This document shows positions 12,634 to 25,361 of a stretch of DNA of 64,000 nt, in pieces (the first letter of the stretch is position 1; every line of letters begins with the position of its first letter). This stretch comes from Orthonyx spaldingii (taxonomy: Eukaryota; Chordata; Aves; Passeriformes; Orthonychidae). The notes beneath the pieces were generated by a model. That model made no database searches. It was not told the DNA's origin and was given only the letters and a program-made list of their open reading frames with translations. Location of the stretch: NCBI GenBank assembly GCA_013397795.1, contig VZTJ01003855.1:1393824-1457823 (forward strand). Direction: 5' to 3'. The position numbers and the translations under genes are program-made.

Positions 12634-13694
12634 GATGCTGGGGACTGAGCACACCCATGTGAGGATTCCCACCCAGACTGTGCCGGCTGGACAGAGCACA
12701 GGTCACTGCTCTGAGTGCTGGGGGTTTGAGACGTGTGCAGTTGTTTTCAAGCACACTTCCGTTCTCTATTATTCATGAAAAACTGCCTGAATTTACTTGT
12801 GATCTGCTGCATATGGTATATAAATATTCTCCATATGGGTTTTTATCCATTTTTTTAAATATGATGTGTAACAAAAATTATATGAAGACTTCAGTACATC
12901 AAAAGATGTCAATATATGAACCAGGTGCATTCTATAGTACAATAAAAATAGATAAAATTCAGTATAGATCAAAGAAATGTCATAAGCAATTGCTACATTT
13001 CAGAAGTAAACATTACTTAAAAATTTATTAAAATACATCAAAATTATTTCAAGGCATAATTTGGAAGAGAACTTGATATAATCTGCATTTGATTTTTATG
13101 GAATTTTAAGAATAAAGGTGATTTTTCTGGAGAGAGTCCATTATTTCTAGAAACATGACCTCTGTATGACAGAAAAATCTACTGCAACCATAAAGTTAAA
13201 GGAAACAAAAAATATAGGAAACCAAAATTGCTCTAACGACCTCTGCTTGGCATTGCCTTTTTTTTTTTCTTTTCTTTTCCATGTTATTTTTCCTTTTTGT
13301 GGAAGGTTAGTTGCTTGAAATTTAAATATTAGATTTATAAATCAGGTTGTGGAAAGCGGGAGGAGAGACTGAACTTTATGGGTGATTTAAAGGTCCTTTT
13401 TCTCCCATCATTTTTATTTATATACATGTACATATATTCCAAACTTTTAATTGCTGAAGTGTTGCTAAGTAAGCAAATTGTGTTTGATTTAATGGTCTCC
13501 ATATGATATTTTCCCTCCCCTGTTTCCCGTGGTCATTAAGAGGGGGAAAGGATATTTCAGGAGCAGTTTGTGACAGCCCGGCTGGCGAGGGCTGGGGGAG
13601 GCTGCTGGCCCCAGCCCCGCCGGCAGGTTTGGGGCTCACCCCCACATTTGGGGGTGTCACAGCCAGGGCTGCCCAGGGATGCAGCAGGAGGGGC
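12634..13694. other. AT-rich non-coding DNA
   Basis: After a short GC-rich junction the sequence becomes very AT-rich (about 12,760-13,500), with an A/T-biased 101-codon frame of no recognisable family and a T/C-rich run near 13,258-13,280. From about 13,560 it turns GC-rich again as it approaches the minisatellite. Confidence 0.65.
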
Positions 13695-13890
13695 TGAGGA
13701 TGTGTCAGGATGGGGGCACAGAGGGTCTGGGGACACAGAGGGGCTCTGAGGGGCACAGAGGGTCCCTGAGGATGTGTCTGGGGCACAGAGGGTCTCTGAG
13801 GATGTGTCTGGGCACAGAGGGTCCCTGAGGATGTGTCTGGGGCACAGAGGGTCCCTGAGGATGTGTCTGGGACACACAGGGGTTCCCTGG
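13695..13890. repeat. 30-bp GC-rich minisatellite, about 4 clear copies plus degenerate ones
   Basis: Clear units begin at 13768, 13798, 13827 and 13857. Each contains GAGGATGTGTCTGGGGCA followed by CAGAGGGTCCCT; the second has lost one base. Degenerate copies extend left to about 13695. The unit length is a multiple of three, which keeps frames open on the minus strand and explains the 157-165-codon frames there. These are not genes. Confidence 0.92.
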
Positions 13891-16678
13891 GTTTCCTCCT
13901 GGCCTCGTGCCACACGAGGAGCTGTGGATGAGGAGGCGGCTCTGGCAGCTCTCAGGGTGTCCCAGGAGGCTCCTCGGCCCTGCTGAAGGTGTGAGACACA
14001 GGAGCTGTCCCACAGGGACATAGTGAGCACTGGCCTAGTGGCATATCCCAGACAAACCAGACCTGAATATCTTTGGTTTTAACAAGAAACAGGGCTTTCC
14101 TATCCAGTATTTTGAAAAATCTATATAGCAAGATACCTAATTTTAATTTATTTTGCATTATTTGGCATGTTCCCCATTTCTCTTTGGAGCAGTACAGCAG
14201 CACAGATCAGTTAATTTGAAGTGTTTTTTGAAGATACCTTAGTATCAGTTCTTGGTATTTATTTTGATGCTTACAGCATTCCTTGGGTTCTGTCTTGACT
14301 CTTCCAACCTGGCGTGTATTTGCTTTTCAGTGCTGCATCTGTTCTTGCTTGTGAACCTCCAGCTTGCCCAGCAGAGGCCGGAGAGAAGGGTTCTGGGGTG
14401 TGCAGCCAGCACTGTGTGAGTTTGGAATGCCAATGGTGCGTTTGCAGAGGTCTGGGGTTTCACCAGCCCCTCCGTGCACATCAGAACAGTCCCAGCAGAA
14501 ACAGGGCCCATGGCGTGTTCTGTCCCTGCTGCACCCCGCACCCAAACCCAGACTTGGGGTCAGTTCCTGACCTTTTTTTGGCCATTAAATTGTGCTTCAA
14601 AGTCCCTTCCTCCCTGCTGATGCGAAGTGTAAGAGTGTTCCTTCACGCTTGCATAACCTTTGTCATCAAAGCACTTTACAGGCTTTTATTCCATCACTTT
14701 ATCTCTCTCTGATGTTTGCCTTCTCTCTTTCTCTGTGGTGAAAGTACAGCTCGTAGCTAATGTCCCTCAAATCCCAGAGGTACACAAGGAGAAAAAAGAA
14801 AACTCTTATATTTTTTAACTTCCTGACCCAACATTTCTCTGAGAACAGAGAGGCAAAAGAAGATATCAGGGTTGGCAGCCTTGTGATCACCAAGTGGTTG
14901 GAGGGTAAGGAAGCAGAAAAGCTGTTTTAGTGGTGGAGGCTGCTGACCACAGCTTTAGTAGCTGGAGGAGTCATAGCTAGAGGTTTAAACAAGCCTTTGT
15001 TTTTTTAAAAAAGTCAATGGCTGTTAAGGGCGTTGGAATTGAAAATTGACTAAGCCATCGACTTCCAGAGAAGAAAGGCATCATGAAAAATTCTCTGAAA
15101 AGCAGAGAATACCAGTTTTAGAACTAGAGGAAAATAATTGCCAAATGAAACTGGTTATTCCCTCCTTTTGGGGATTTGAAAGTCTTCCTGGAGGGTCTCC
15201 TGCCTGTCAAATTCGCAGCTCCTTTCGGCAGCCTGCTCTGTACTTTTGAGGAGCCACAGCAGAAAGATATTGGCAGTGAAATAGTTGACACTTCTGGAAA
15301 CAATTGAATCTTTCAATATTGCACTGTTGTTTTATTGGATTAGCTGTTTGTGAGGTATTTTATAGTAAAAAAATCTGGGCAAGGCAGAGGCAGTGTTGCT
15401 GTAACAAAGGGATGCTGGATGTCCTGCAGGGCACAGCAAGGTGTAAATGAAGTTCATTCAGTCCCCTTCCTCCACAAAGCTGGAATCACGTGTGAAAACA
15501 GAGTGGGAGGGAGGAAGGGAAATTAATAATAAAATAAGAAAAGAGAAATTATTTTTCTGAGGAACTGATCTGGATCACATGAAGCCCTGTTAAATGAAGA
15601 GGACTCAAATAGGATCATTAGATGTAAATTCCTTTAGCTCTGGGTGGGTGTGTGTAAGGCAGCCAAAGCCAGTCAGGTCTCATGGGATCAACTGATGTTT
15701 TCTTTGGTCTTAAAGTTTCGGGTCAGAAAGTAGAATTGTTATGTTTGGCACAAATCAGTGTTTGAACATTTGTGTCTTTGAGGCGAAACTAATGACTGAG
15801 AAGTATTAACAACTGAAATATGATTTGTTTTCACTGCTTGAGGATCTTATCTTGAAACAGGTTTAATGTTCTCTGGCAAGATAATTAAGAGATTCACCCT
15901 TATGATCTATTTTTTTGGTCCTGTTTTCTGACTGGAGATGTTACACCTCCAGAACCATTAATCTGGCATTTTTATCTACCATTAAACTGTGCGTGTCTGC
16001 ATATTTGAAAAGATATAAATGTCTTCCTACAGAATAGAGTATGATAGAAACAAATTCAAAGAATTTAGGGGAGAATACTCCAGGAAAAAAAATCATGTTT
16101 CTCAAGCCTGGAGTAGGTCAGTGTTTGCTTTGCTTTGTTGGGTGATGGATGTTGGTTCGTGGTATCTGCAGATCTGAGTCATCCTTCTCCTCACATCCTG
16201 TTCTGCACAGACACTCCTGTGCTGGCTGCAAGGTGTCCTGACAGGCAGGAGAATACCTGTGGTGGATCTCACCCTAAAAATGTGTGATCTGTGCTCTCTG
16301 GAGGGCCAGAAAAAGTGACATCAGTGAGAAGCTGCAGCCTGAGCGAATTCTCCTCTATGCCAGCAGTTCCAAGGGGCGGCTCTCCAGGCTGTTCTGTCAC
16401 TTCTCTCTGGCCTGTATTTTTTGCACTGAATTTTAATCTACACTTTTAGAAGGAGGGAACTTTGAGAGCAAATTAGCTTGGATGGGGCAAAGGTGACTGG
16501 GAGTTGCAGCTGGGGAGGGCTGGTGTGGTTTGGATAAAACTCCCACACTTCAGTTCTGGTGAATGTGATCCAGGGATTCTGCAGCTAAAGGCTCTGGGTG
16601 TGTGTGAAAAGGGTGCCCAGCCAGGTGCTACCATCCCACACAGCAGTGGTGTGTTCTGACAGCCTTGGATTCTCTCTT

Positions 16679-16696
16679 CAGCAGCAGCTGCTGCTG
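16679..16696. repeat. CAG/CTG palindrome
   Basis: Three CAG triplets are followed directly by three CTG triplets, giving a perfect 18-bp inverted repeat. It could form a small cruciform but is too short to be notable on its own. Confidence 0.85.
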
Positions 16697-19600
16697 TGGC
16701 TGAAGGTTGCTTTGCTTACACGACCTCTTTGAACTGAGCAGTGTTTGTGTAAAATGCTTTTGGATGGATTACTGAGCAAAAGTGGCACAAGTCCTATGGC
16801 AAGTGACAGAAATCTGATGGGTTGTTTTTCTCATAGAACATGTTTGCTCCTGAACCCCAAAAGAAGGTTGAGGTGAATGGAGGTGTGCAAGGATAAATCT
16901 TTTTTTCTGTATCATGTGTCAGAAAGAGCTTTTCTGTGGAGGATGTATCCTTTCAAAGGTTGTTCAGAATAGTTATGGGAAAAAAATTAAAAATACTTGC
17001 TCAAGAGACACAGCATCCAAACTCAATTCCAAGGAGGCTGTTTTAAACCTCCAGAGACGTCGCAAGAAAACGGTGGGTTTGGATTTCCCAGTTTCTGTTA
17101 ATAGAGGTGATACTTACACTCATTTTTTCAGTAGTTAATGAATCGCTAAAATTCAGTCAGATCATTGATATGTTGAAATATGTTGAAATACATTACAGAG
17201 TTGTACCAAATTTGCTTAATCCCCCTAAATCTCATAAACCTGCAGATCTCTTTATTTGTGTAACTGTTGGCCCATGTAATTGAGCTGCATTCTCCTCCTC
17301 TGATAGATGTGTTCTTGTTTTTAATAGAGACAATTTCATTTTGTGCTGCCCCTTTCCTCCTCTGCTACTCATCAGATTATTTTCTCTTTGTTGCTTTATT
17401 ACCTCTTTAAAGCCTTATGGCTCTCCCTGTGACACATTTGGGGGCTGTCACAGGTTTTTGTTCTTAGTTTTACAAAATTTTTTAGGAAATTGCTGATCTT
17501 TAGAGTAGTTGGAAATCCAGAAACAAACCCAACAAACAGACAAAAAGCCAGCCAGCCTTGAAATAGTTGAAAGAACTGATTTTGAAATGTAAAAGCAAAG
17601 ATATTTGTAATGCAGAGTCTAATTTTACCTTGATTTACAATAAAAATTGTAGAAATAACGCAAACTATTTTAAAATATTTATTTTTTTATTATATATTAT
17701 ATTAATGCCATAACATCTCTTATTATTGCTATTTTAATTCTTTTATTATTGTTTAATTCACTGTGGAGGGTTGTGGAAGAAAGAGAGAAGTTTACTCAGG
17801 ATAGAAAAATTGTTCCTGAAATAACTTTTACAAAACTGAACAGGAAAACACAGACTCCACCAGGTATACTGGGAGATGTATCCAACTAAATTCTGGAAGT
17901 GTGGGGCGTTTCCTTTGCTTGGTTGCTCAACCTTGCCCTGAGTCCAGGCGTGTCTCAGCTGCTCCGTGAGGATGCTCTGATCCAGGACACTGTGTGTGGA
18001 CACATCCTGAGCCACTCCAACCCACTGCTGCCAGGTAGGAGGTAATAACAGAATGGGACTAAAGCAACAAACTAGTTCTAGCCAATTCAGTTTGCAGTGC
18101 ATGCCCTGAAACCCTTCTGTGCCTTGCTCAGTCAATCACCATTGCCCTGAGAACTCCTGCAATCCCACGGGAGGCTCAACCCCAGTAATGCTCAGTCCTT
18201 CCAGACAATGATGCAACGTTATCACTGCACTGGGATTAAAAATAGTACAGGAAGAAATCATGGAGCAGCTCAGGAGTGTTTTTAGGATGATCTTGCATTC
18301 TAACAATTCTGTAAATCACAGGCTGAGCCATCCTCAGAGGAGGAGAATTCAAGGTCTGCATCCTCTGGAGAGGGACAGGGAGCGAGGCTGGGGTGATTTG
18401 GCTTCCCAGGAAGTTTGAGGAGGAACAGCCCCCTCTGCATCACCAGGCATCTGCGGAGTGGGATTTTTATTCTCTCGATTTAAAGGGCAGCAGCAAAGCA
18501 ATCTGTTGTTTGTATAGAAAAGAGTGATGGTAAAGAAAGAAAATGCACTCCAGGGAATATCTACTCCACTCTGAGATGCCACTTGAAAACCAAGCCCAGG
18601 GAAATGTTTGCAGAGCACAGAGGCAGAGGGTCGGTCTCTGAGACAGAGCCTGCACACGGAGCATCCCTTCCCAGAGATTCCATGTTCAAAACTCCCGTAT
18701 TCCTGAGATCTGCTGCAGGATGGGATCTGACAGGAGGACCTGACAGTGTTCCCACTCCGAGGGTGCTTTTGAGGTGACGTGAGGAGCTTTTCTCTGTCAG
18801 CCCGAGCCCAGGGTCCAGGCCAGGTCTGCACCAGGCAGATGTTGTTGCACAGGATATGGAGAGCTTCAGAGTGAGGAGGGGGACGTGTGCAGGTCACTTC
18901 ACTGGACACCAGTTCTGTTCACAGTAGCTGAGATAACAACATTCTGGCTGGAATTTTTTTCTTCCTGGTAGCCTGCCAATGAAGTCTAATATTATCTGCC
19001 CCTCTTTTAATAGTTTCCACTACATATTTCAGGAAAATATGCTCACAAATTTCAATTTTATTCAAGCTGGGATGCATGGAAGAAGGATTTAGAGAAAAAA
19101 AATCATTAGTTGAAAACAAAACAAACTAAATCATCTGAATGCTCAGGAAAAATTTACTATTTGAAAAATTATTTGATTTTTCCCATGGAAATTATGCTAA
19201 TTATTCTAAGTGAATTTCTGTCTATGTTAAATGCTTTGTGGTACCTACAACTGGAGGTGGACTACTTGCTAGTTCTGCTGTAAGTAAACAGAAACAAAAA
19301 AAAAGGCAATTTGTGGTGAGCCCAAAAGTCCAGAGCAATGACCCATTTCTGTGGCACTGAGCTCGGCACTGGCTGAGGAGGAGGCTTGGTGCCCTAAGCA
19401 GTGGAACTCTGCAATAGCAGTGGAATGGAAATCTGCCTGATGGGTTCTTTGTTTGTTTTTAAAATCAAAGAATTCACTGGGTCTGGGGGGTTTTATAGCA
19501 CAGCCTGTGCTTTGTGCTCCTATGTTCCCAAATTTTCTCACTTTCAGCTTTAGAAGTAGATGCACAACAGTTCACACATTTTAAAATCAAACCTTATTTT

Positions 19601-19737
19601 CTAAAATGATGGTAGTGATAAATTATAATAATTCTGAAGTTGACAGGTTTGCCACAGGGGAATGGATTTCTTCAGTTATTATCTAGGCTAACAAAATAAT
19701 TTGTACAAACTATTTATCACATTTTAAACATGTACCC

Positions 19738-19830
19738 CAGCCCGCCAAACCCCAAATGAAATGAAAACAAAAAACCCTCAACCCCCCTAAGCAATTAAAA
19801 AACCCAACCACCCACTAAAAAAACCCTCAA
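19738..19830. repeat. A/C-rich low-complexity tract
   Basis: About 90 bases consist almost wholly of A and C, with repeated short runs such as AAACCCTCAA and AACCCAACCACCC. No unit is regular enough to call a microsatellite. Confidence 0.7.
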
Positions 19831-20207
19831 CAATGCTGAAGAGTTTACCTTAAAATATTCCAGATTTTAGATTGCAGATACACTCAAGCCTCACTGCAAA
19901 GATAAACTGGAAAACTCTTGGCACATCTTTCCATAATTGCAAATCAAATCACAGGAAAAAGTCAACTTCCCAGGAGGTTTCTCCCATGGTGGCAATTTGT
20001 TCATAGGTTTAGAAATACTGCTTCCAGTTTTATTTATCTTTAGGAAAAAAATTGATTAATTTGGAATCTGCAGATAAGGATTCTGAGCTCATTAATATTC
20101 ACTGTCCAAGCTACCAGACCACAAACCATAATCAGCACATTTTGCTGTAACATTAAACTACTTATCCATAATTTTTATGTTTTCTCTGTCACTATGTTTC
20201 TTTTACC

Positions 20208-20224
20208 AAAAAAAAAAAAAAAAA
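20208..20224. repeat. Poly(A) tract, 17 A
   Basis: A simple homopolymer. The DNA to its left is AT-rich and not recognisable as a retrocopy, so it is recorded only as a homopolymer. Confidence 0.9.
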
Positions 20225-23200
20225 GGTGAAGTATCAGGTTATCAAATAGCTGCTCTTCATGAAATACAATTATTGATTGAAGAGAGTAACTTTTCTTATT
20301 TGAAAGCATCATCTTGTACCTGTTTGGGAGATGAGGTGCTGCTCCCTGTTTTGCTGTTTTCCTGGCACGGAGAGTGTCAGTTATGGATGGGGCTTTCTGT
20401 GCCAGGTCCTGTTTGAGCAGGAACTGCATCACAGGGTAAACAAGAAAGAAATAATGGAACAGAGTGAGGAATGAGAGAAGGGATAAAACCCCACCATCAA
20501 CAATCGTGGGAGAGGGGCAATGCTGGCACTGTAACAGACACTGAGACCAGAACTCTGGTCCCAGACTCTACACCTGACCCCAGGAGAGCTTTGTTCAGTC
20601 AGATCTCACCATCCATGGTGCCCAGGGCTTGTAGAACGGGGACTGGGGCCTGTCACCGAGCTGGGGGACACCAGAGGCACCCTGTCCTTGTAACCAGAGC
20701 AGGCCAGTGCTCCTGCTGGAAAGATGCACCTGGATAATGAATTTCAGATGATAAGAACCCGATTGTGTGCTGTGTTCTCAAGAGCTTAAATCTGCATCCC
20801 AGTCCTGCCCTGAAATGTTCTTTCCTTTGAACTTCAGGGATTGACATCAACAGCAGGAGCACAACCCTGGCACTTCTCAGGTTATTTCATGCTCGGGCCA
20901 GGAAGTCCCAGAAGCACTTGAGGGATTCTGGTTCAATTCCTTTTTGCTCTTGTTCATGTTTGTCTTCTTCAGTGAGGACAAAGCTTGTACGTGCTGCTCT
21001 GGGCTCCCAGGACAGCAGCTGGGAGGGCAGCAGTCCCTGCACTGCAGGCTCATCAAGTGCAGGACCAGCAGAGTTCTGTGCCTGGCCTTGCATCCACCCC
21101 GGGGACTGCTGGCCTGGGACTGCCACGTGTTTGAGTTTTGCTGTAGAACTGCTGTTTGCTAAGTGTCTGGGAATTCCAGGAAATTGGAGACTTATTTCCA
21201 ACAAAATAAAACAGAGAAAGGCTTCAGGGTAGAAAATGGAGAAACTGAACACACAGTGGTCTGAGATGAAATAGTGCAATTCAGAGCTCTTGTTGGACAG
21301 GTCTTTTAGGCCCTTTTGAAGAACAAAACCAGGGATTAAACTGTGTTCTGGTGTTTTTCTTGGGTGTTAAGGTATAACAACAAGGCACTCATGAATGGAA
21401 GTCCTAGAAAAAACAAATGTAAGGTGAATATTCTGCTGCTGGTGCACTTCCCATGCTGTGATTCTCTGATCTGAACAGGTTTGCCCATTGCTGTGTGATT
21501 CTGGCAGCTTCCCAAGCTGCTCCAGGTATGTGGTTCAGGAAATGGAAGGAAGCTCAGAAGATGCAAAATCTGTTCACTGAAGGCAGTGCTGCTGGAGAAC
21601 GTCTCAAAGTGATGTAATTGCAATCCTGTTACCGGGGCCAGGTGGAGTTGGAGGGCTTGCTGGAGCTGATCTCAGGCTGTGTTTCCAGCTGGTAATATTT
21701 CAGTCTGCTGCTGCCAGAACTAAAGGGCGAGTAGAGGATGAAATGCGTTTTGCTCTCTTTTGCTAAAGGGAGAGCTCTGCATCCTGTCAGGTTTATTGCT
21801 CGTGTTTGTTGTTACACAGCAGCTCCTTTGCTGCTCCTCCCTAATGGATGCAGCCACTGCCCTCCTGGAATGCACAACAGTCCCAGGAAAACAAGGCTTG
21901 TCCTGGGCTCAGCATAGCCTTGCCTTGCACCAGACACAGCTCTTCTTTGCACCAGTGCCTCCCTGTTAGAGGCAAAAATCTGAGAATGCTCAGTGAGTTT
22001 GTGTTCTGTCCTGTAGTAACCAGTGTGGTGTAAATGGATGAGATGGGCCCTTGGTCCTTTTTGAGAAGAAGGAATACAAATATATCGATGAACTGGAACC
22101 ACAATTTACATCACCTGTTCCTGTGCATGTGAACTGTATTTTGCAGAAGAATAATGATATGTGAAGTAAACAACAGTGGGGAAGAATGGTTATGAGACCC
22201 TAATTCTACAATTGTGAATGGAAGATTTTACTTGGGTGGTGGGGTTTTGAGTTTTGATTTGGGCTTATTTGTTTATTTATGTTGCTAAAATTCACTTGTA
22301 TTAAAAAGTTTGAGAATAACTCCTCAAAGAGAGGAACTCAAAACTGACATCTCATCTTTTATGGCCCATTGGTCATAACATATGCATTACCTACACAGTA
22401 GGGTTTTTAACAAATTTTTTTGGAGTTCTGCCTTTTGGCACCTTGTCTCTCTGGCCTTTTGTTCAACTGATCTGAGAACTTCTCCCCACTAATGCATCGC
22501 TTCCTAGAACACTGTTCCTTTTAGAACCAAATCCTATAATCCTGTGATGTTATTTTGCTATAGAAACTTGCCAGCAGAATTGCTCTTAGCAGAGATATGT
22601 GGTGCAATTATTGTGGACAAAGCCAGTTTTGTTCCTTTGCAGGCTGCAGCATTCTTGCAAAGGCTGTGGCTGGGCAGAGAGGAGTCCCTGGTTGGTCTTG
22701 TCCCAGAGGAGGGTGGGATGAAGCCACAGGACACAGCTCCTTCTCGTGGACAAAGTCAAGAGGAAATAAACTCCTGATGTGCCATCTGAGGCAGGAATAA
22801 AATAGTGCAAAGCCTCCAGTGCAGGGGCTGAGAGTGCTGAGAAAGCACAGAAACATTTTCCCCAGAGCTAGAACAGAGCCTGTGATGGTTCTGCAGCCTT
22901 GGAAGCCTTGAAGAATAGCTGGATTGAGAGCAAGCCTGGGAATAAGGGAAAACCCTGCAAGGAGGCAATAGGAAGACAGTTGTTTACAAATCTCCTTGAT
23001 TTCTGATCTCTCTCACTCATTTTTAATTCTCCCCATACCAAAAATTATTTGTTCTGTTGCATATTTTCAAAAAACCTGGCATTCGAGCTTAAAAGCTGTT
23101 CTGATCTTTTTAGATGTGCTTGTTTTTAAGAAAAGGTCTAGACGGATTTTTGTCAAAGCTCCAACCAATTTGAGCTCCTGTCAGAGTAATAGGTGCTGAC

Positions 23201-25293
23201 TTGTTTGTCTGTACTCTCAGTGAGCATTGCTGCTTAAAATGCCACTTGTGCTTGCTGGTGTTTTTCCTGGAATTCTGGGACTAAAGAAGTTAAATCTGCA
23301 AAAACTGTGGATTTTGGTCTATAATGTAATACTCCAGAATTTAAATTTTCCTGTTCATCATTGTTAAGTGAACAATGGGGAGATGCTGAACATTGCTGTA
23401 TTTGGAGTAAACAGGAAAAGAGAGCCAAAGAGGTTCTTTGACAGTGTTGTGAGTGCCTTTCTCATTTGTTCTGAACCAGGTGACCCTGAAGTCTGCAGTC
23501 TCTCTCACTCAATTGTTGACACTACCCTGAAAGCTCAAGCCTGCACAGGACTTGATATCCCTGTTTTGATCCTGTCCCTAAGCAGTAAACTCTGAATTAC
23601 GTTCAGTAACCCTTTTCTCAGAGCGGGGTCAGCTGCTGAGCAAACGACTGATTCAGACCTTGAAGAAGTGCAGGCGTTGTGTGATCAGCCTGTCCCACTC
23701 AAAGGAACCAAACAGCCAAGGAGTTTGTGGCAATTTTACATTTTTGGTGCATTTATTGCTGAGCCCATAAACACTGTCAGGTATCTTCTGTTCTTGCAGA
23801 CAGTATCCAGAGGTGTGCTGGTTCCGTGCAGAGACGAGTCAGCGTTTTGAGAACAGGAGGATTAAGAAATGCCTCTTCTGCACTTGCAGGAATATTCTGC
23901 AGCTTCTGGTCTCCGTGGTGTGTCTTTGTATTCCCACCACTTTGTAGTTCCTAAAGGAGATGGACTTTAAAGGTGGAATTTCCTTCGAGATCAGGACAAG
24001 GTCATTGCTCTGTCCCAGCACCTCCATGTGAATTGTTCAGCAAATCTATTTTCTGTTGGGAACATGCCAGCTATTAGGTTCGTCCAGGTCTTTGATAAGT
24101 GCTTTAATCACTCGACCAAATCTGGTTTCTCATGCTGGGCCTTAGGGAAAGTGTCAGTAATTACAAGAAGTGGGATGGCTCCTAAAGAGAGTGAGAGCTC
24201 TTCAGCTTCAGTCCTCAGGCACACCCTGAGAGCTGAGAGAGCCTGGGCAGGTATTTACACTGGCAGTAATGAGCTGGAGAATGGACTCACTTGGGTGGGC
24301 TTTTCAGTGAAAGCTTTGGAATCCCTGGCCACAGGAGGCTCTGGATGTGAAGAGTTTACACAGGTTCACAGAGAACTCTACTAATTCTTGGAAGAAAAAT
24401 AAATCAATACAGTCTGCTGGGTACAGAAATACTTAAGAAAGTCCTGAGCTGCAGCTTGTTGTGTTACATGTGAAGACATCTAATATCTGGCTTTGTCAGC
24501 GGGGAGCCACTGAGCTAAACAGGTCAGTGTGGCTGTTCTTCCATGCTTGGTGTGTTTGTTAGGGACAGCAGTGGTATCAACATGGGGCTGCCGTATCACA
24601 GGTGAGAGCCTTATCTGCAAGATTTACAGTCTGTTTGTGTGGGCTGTAAGATGCTTCTGCAAAACATCTCTAAGCTATCTGGCTCTTTGTTTCTCATTAA
24701 ATTGAATTCTTGGTTTCTATTGATCTGCTACCACTTCCCCTGCACCGCTTCTCTCCCCCCACGCCTGTTCTCTGCTTTCCCATTTTCCATAGCTCCCATG
24801 CTGATGTTGGAGATTAAAGCACACATATATTCCAGAAGGGAGTTCTTTGTGTGGAGTGCAGCAGTGTTTAGTTGCAGTAACATTGCCATTTGTTTGTCAG
24901 GAATGCAATGTTTGACTGTGTTGTTTCTGTTGGTTTCAAGTACACATTTATGAACATTAGTCATGAGCGCAGACCAATTTATCTTATGAAAAAAGGCAAA
25001 TAAAATCTTGATAAAACCTTCCAGCTTTCAAAGCTCCTTCTGTTCATTGTTTATATATGGTTCTGCAGCCCTGGATATTTTTAGATTGGTACTCCCATTG
25101 AAACCACAAGTTTTGAAAGTTTAAAGAATGCATTAATACAGCTTTATTGAGATCATCTTTGCTCCTACATTGTTCCAGTTTCTTTGCATCTACTCATTTG
25201 GCAAACTTAAAACTTTTTATCTCTTTTGCTCAGCTTAATATAATTTTTTTCTGTCTTCAGAGATATAAATTTTGTAATGTAATAGCAGAGTTT

Positions 25294-25295
<2 letters not shown>

Positions 25296-25332
<37 letters not shown>
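25296..25332. repeat. Poly(A) tract, 37 A
   Basis: An uninterrupted run of 37 A is followed by G and an AT-rich segment. Such a run could be the tail of a retroposed copy on the + strand, but the preceding 200 bases resemble no gene or SINE I know and I found no flanking target-site duplication. Length is probably unreliable in the assembly. Confidence 0.95.
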
Positions 25333-25336
<4 letters not shown>

Positions 25337-25360
25337 TTTTAATTAAAATGGGTTGGAATA

Positions 25361-25361
25361 N
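25361..25361. other. Single ambiguous base (N)
   Basis: One N sits 29 bases after the 37-A run. This is the usual place for a consensus or gap-closing error next to a homopolymer. Confidence 0.95.

Larger units (their letters stand above)
13891..25295. other. Long non-coding stretch, no gene recognised
   Basis: No recognisable exon, transposon or RNA gene was found in these 11.4 kb. GC-richer patches at 14,340-14,560, 18,350-18,900, 20,480-20,740 and 20,980-21,160 give long chance frames, including a 186-codon minus-strand frame at 18,349-18,909 without family resemblance. Other items are an AT-rich block at 17,600-17,760, a doubled 10-mer at 17,171-17,190, an A/C-rich run at 19,738-19,830 and A17 at 20,208-20,224. 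The segment at 20,040-20,160 has homeodomain-like motifs but too few to call. Confidence 0.65.

Noticed and set aside
13418..14030. Minus-strand frames of 157-165 codons
   Set aside because: They are generated by the 30-bp minisatellite and read as repeated low-complexity peptide.
14368..14379. CTCF-like CCAGCAGAGGCC
   Set aside because: It matches the 12-base core at 11 positions but misses a key G, and such near-matches are frequent in GC-rich DNA.
18349..18909. 186-codon minus-strand frame
   Set aside because: The DNA is GC-richer, there is no family resemblance, no credible splice or start context, and a few frames of this size are expected by chance in 64 kb.
20930..20940. Pol III B-box-like GGTTCAATTCC
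   Set aside because: No matching A box lies 30-60 bases upstream, so neither a tRNA nor a tRNA-derived SINE is supported.
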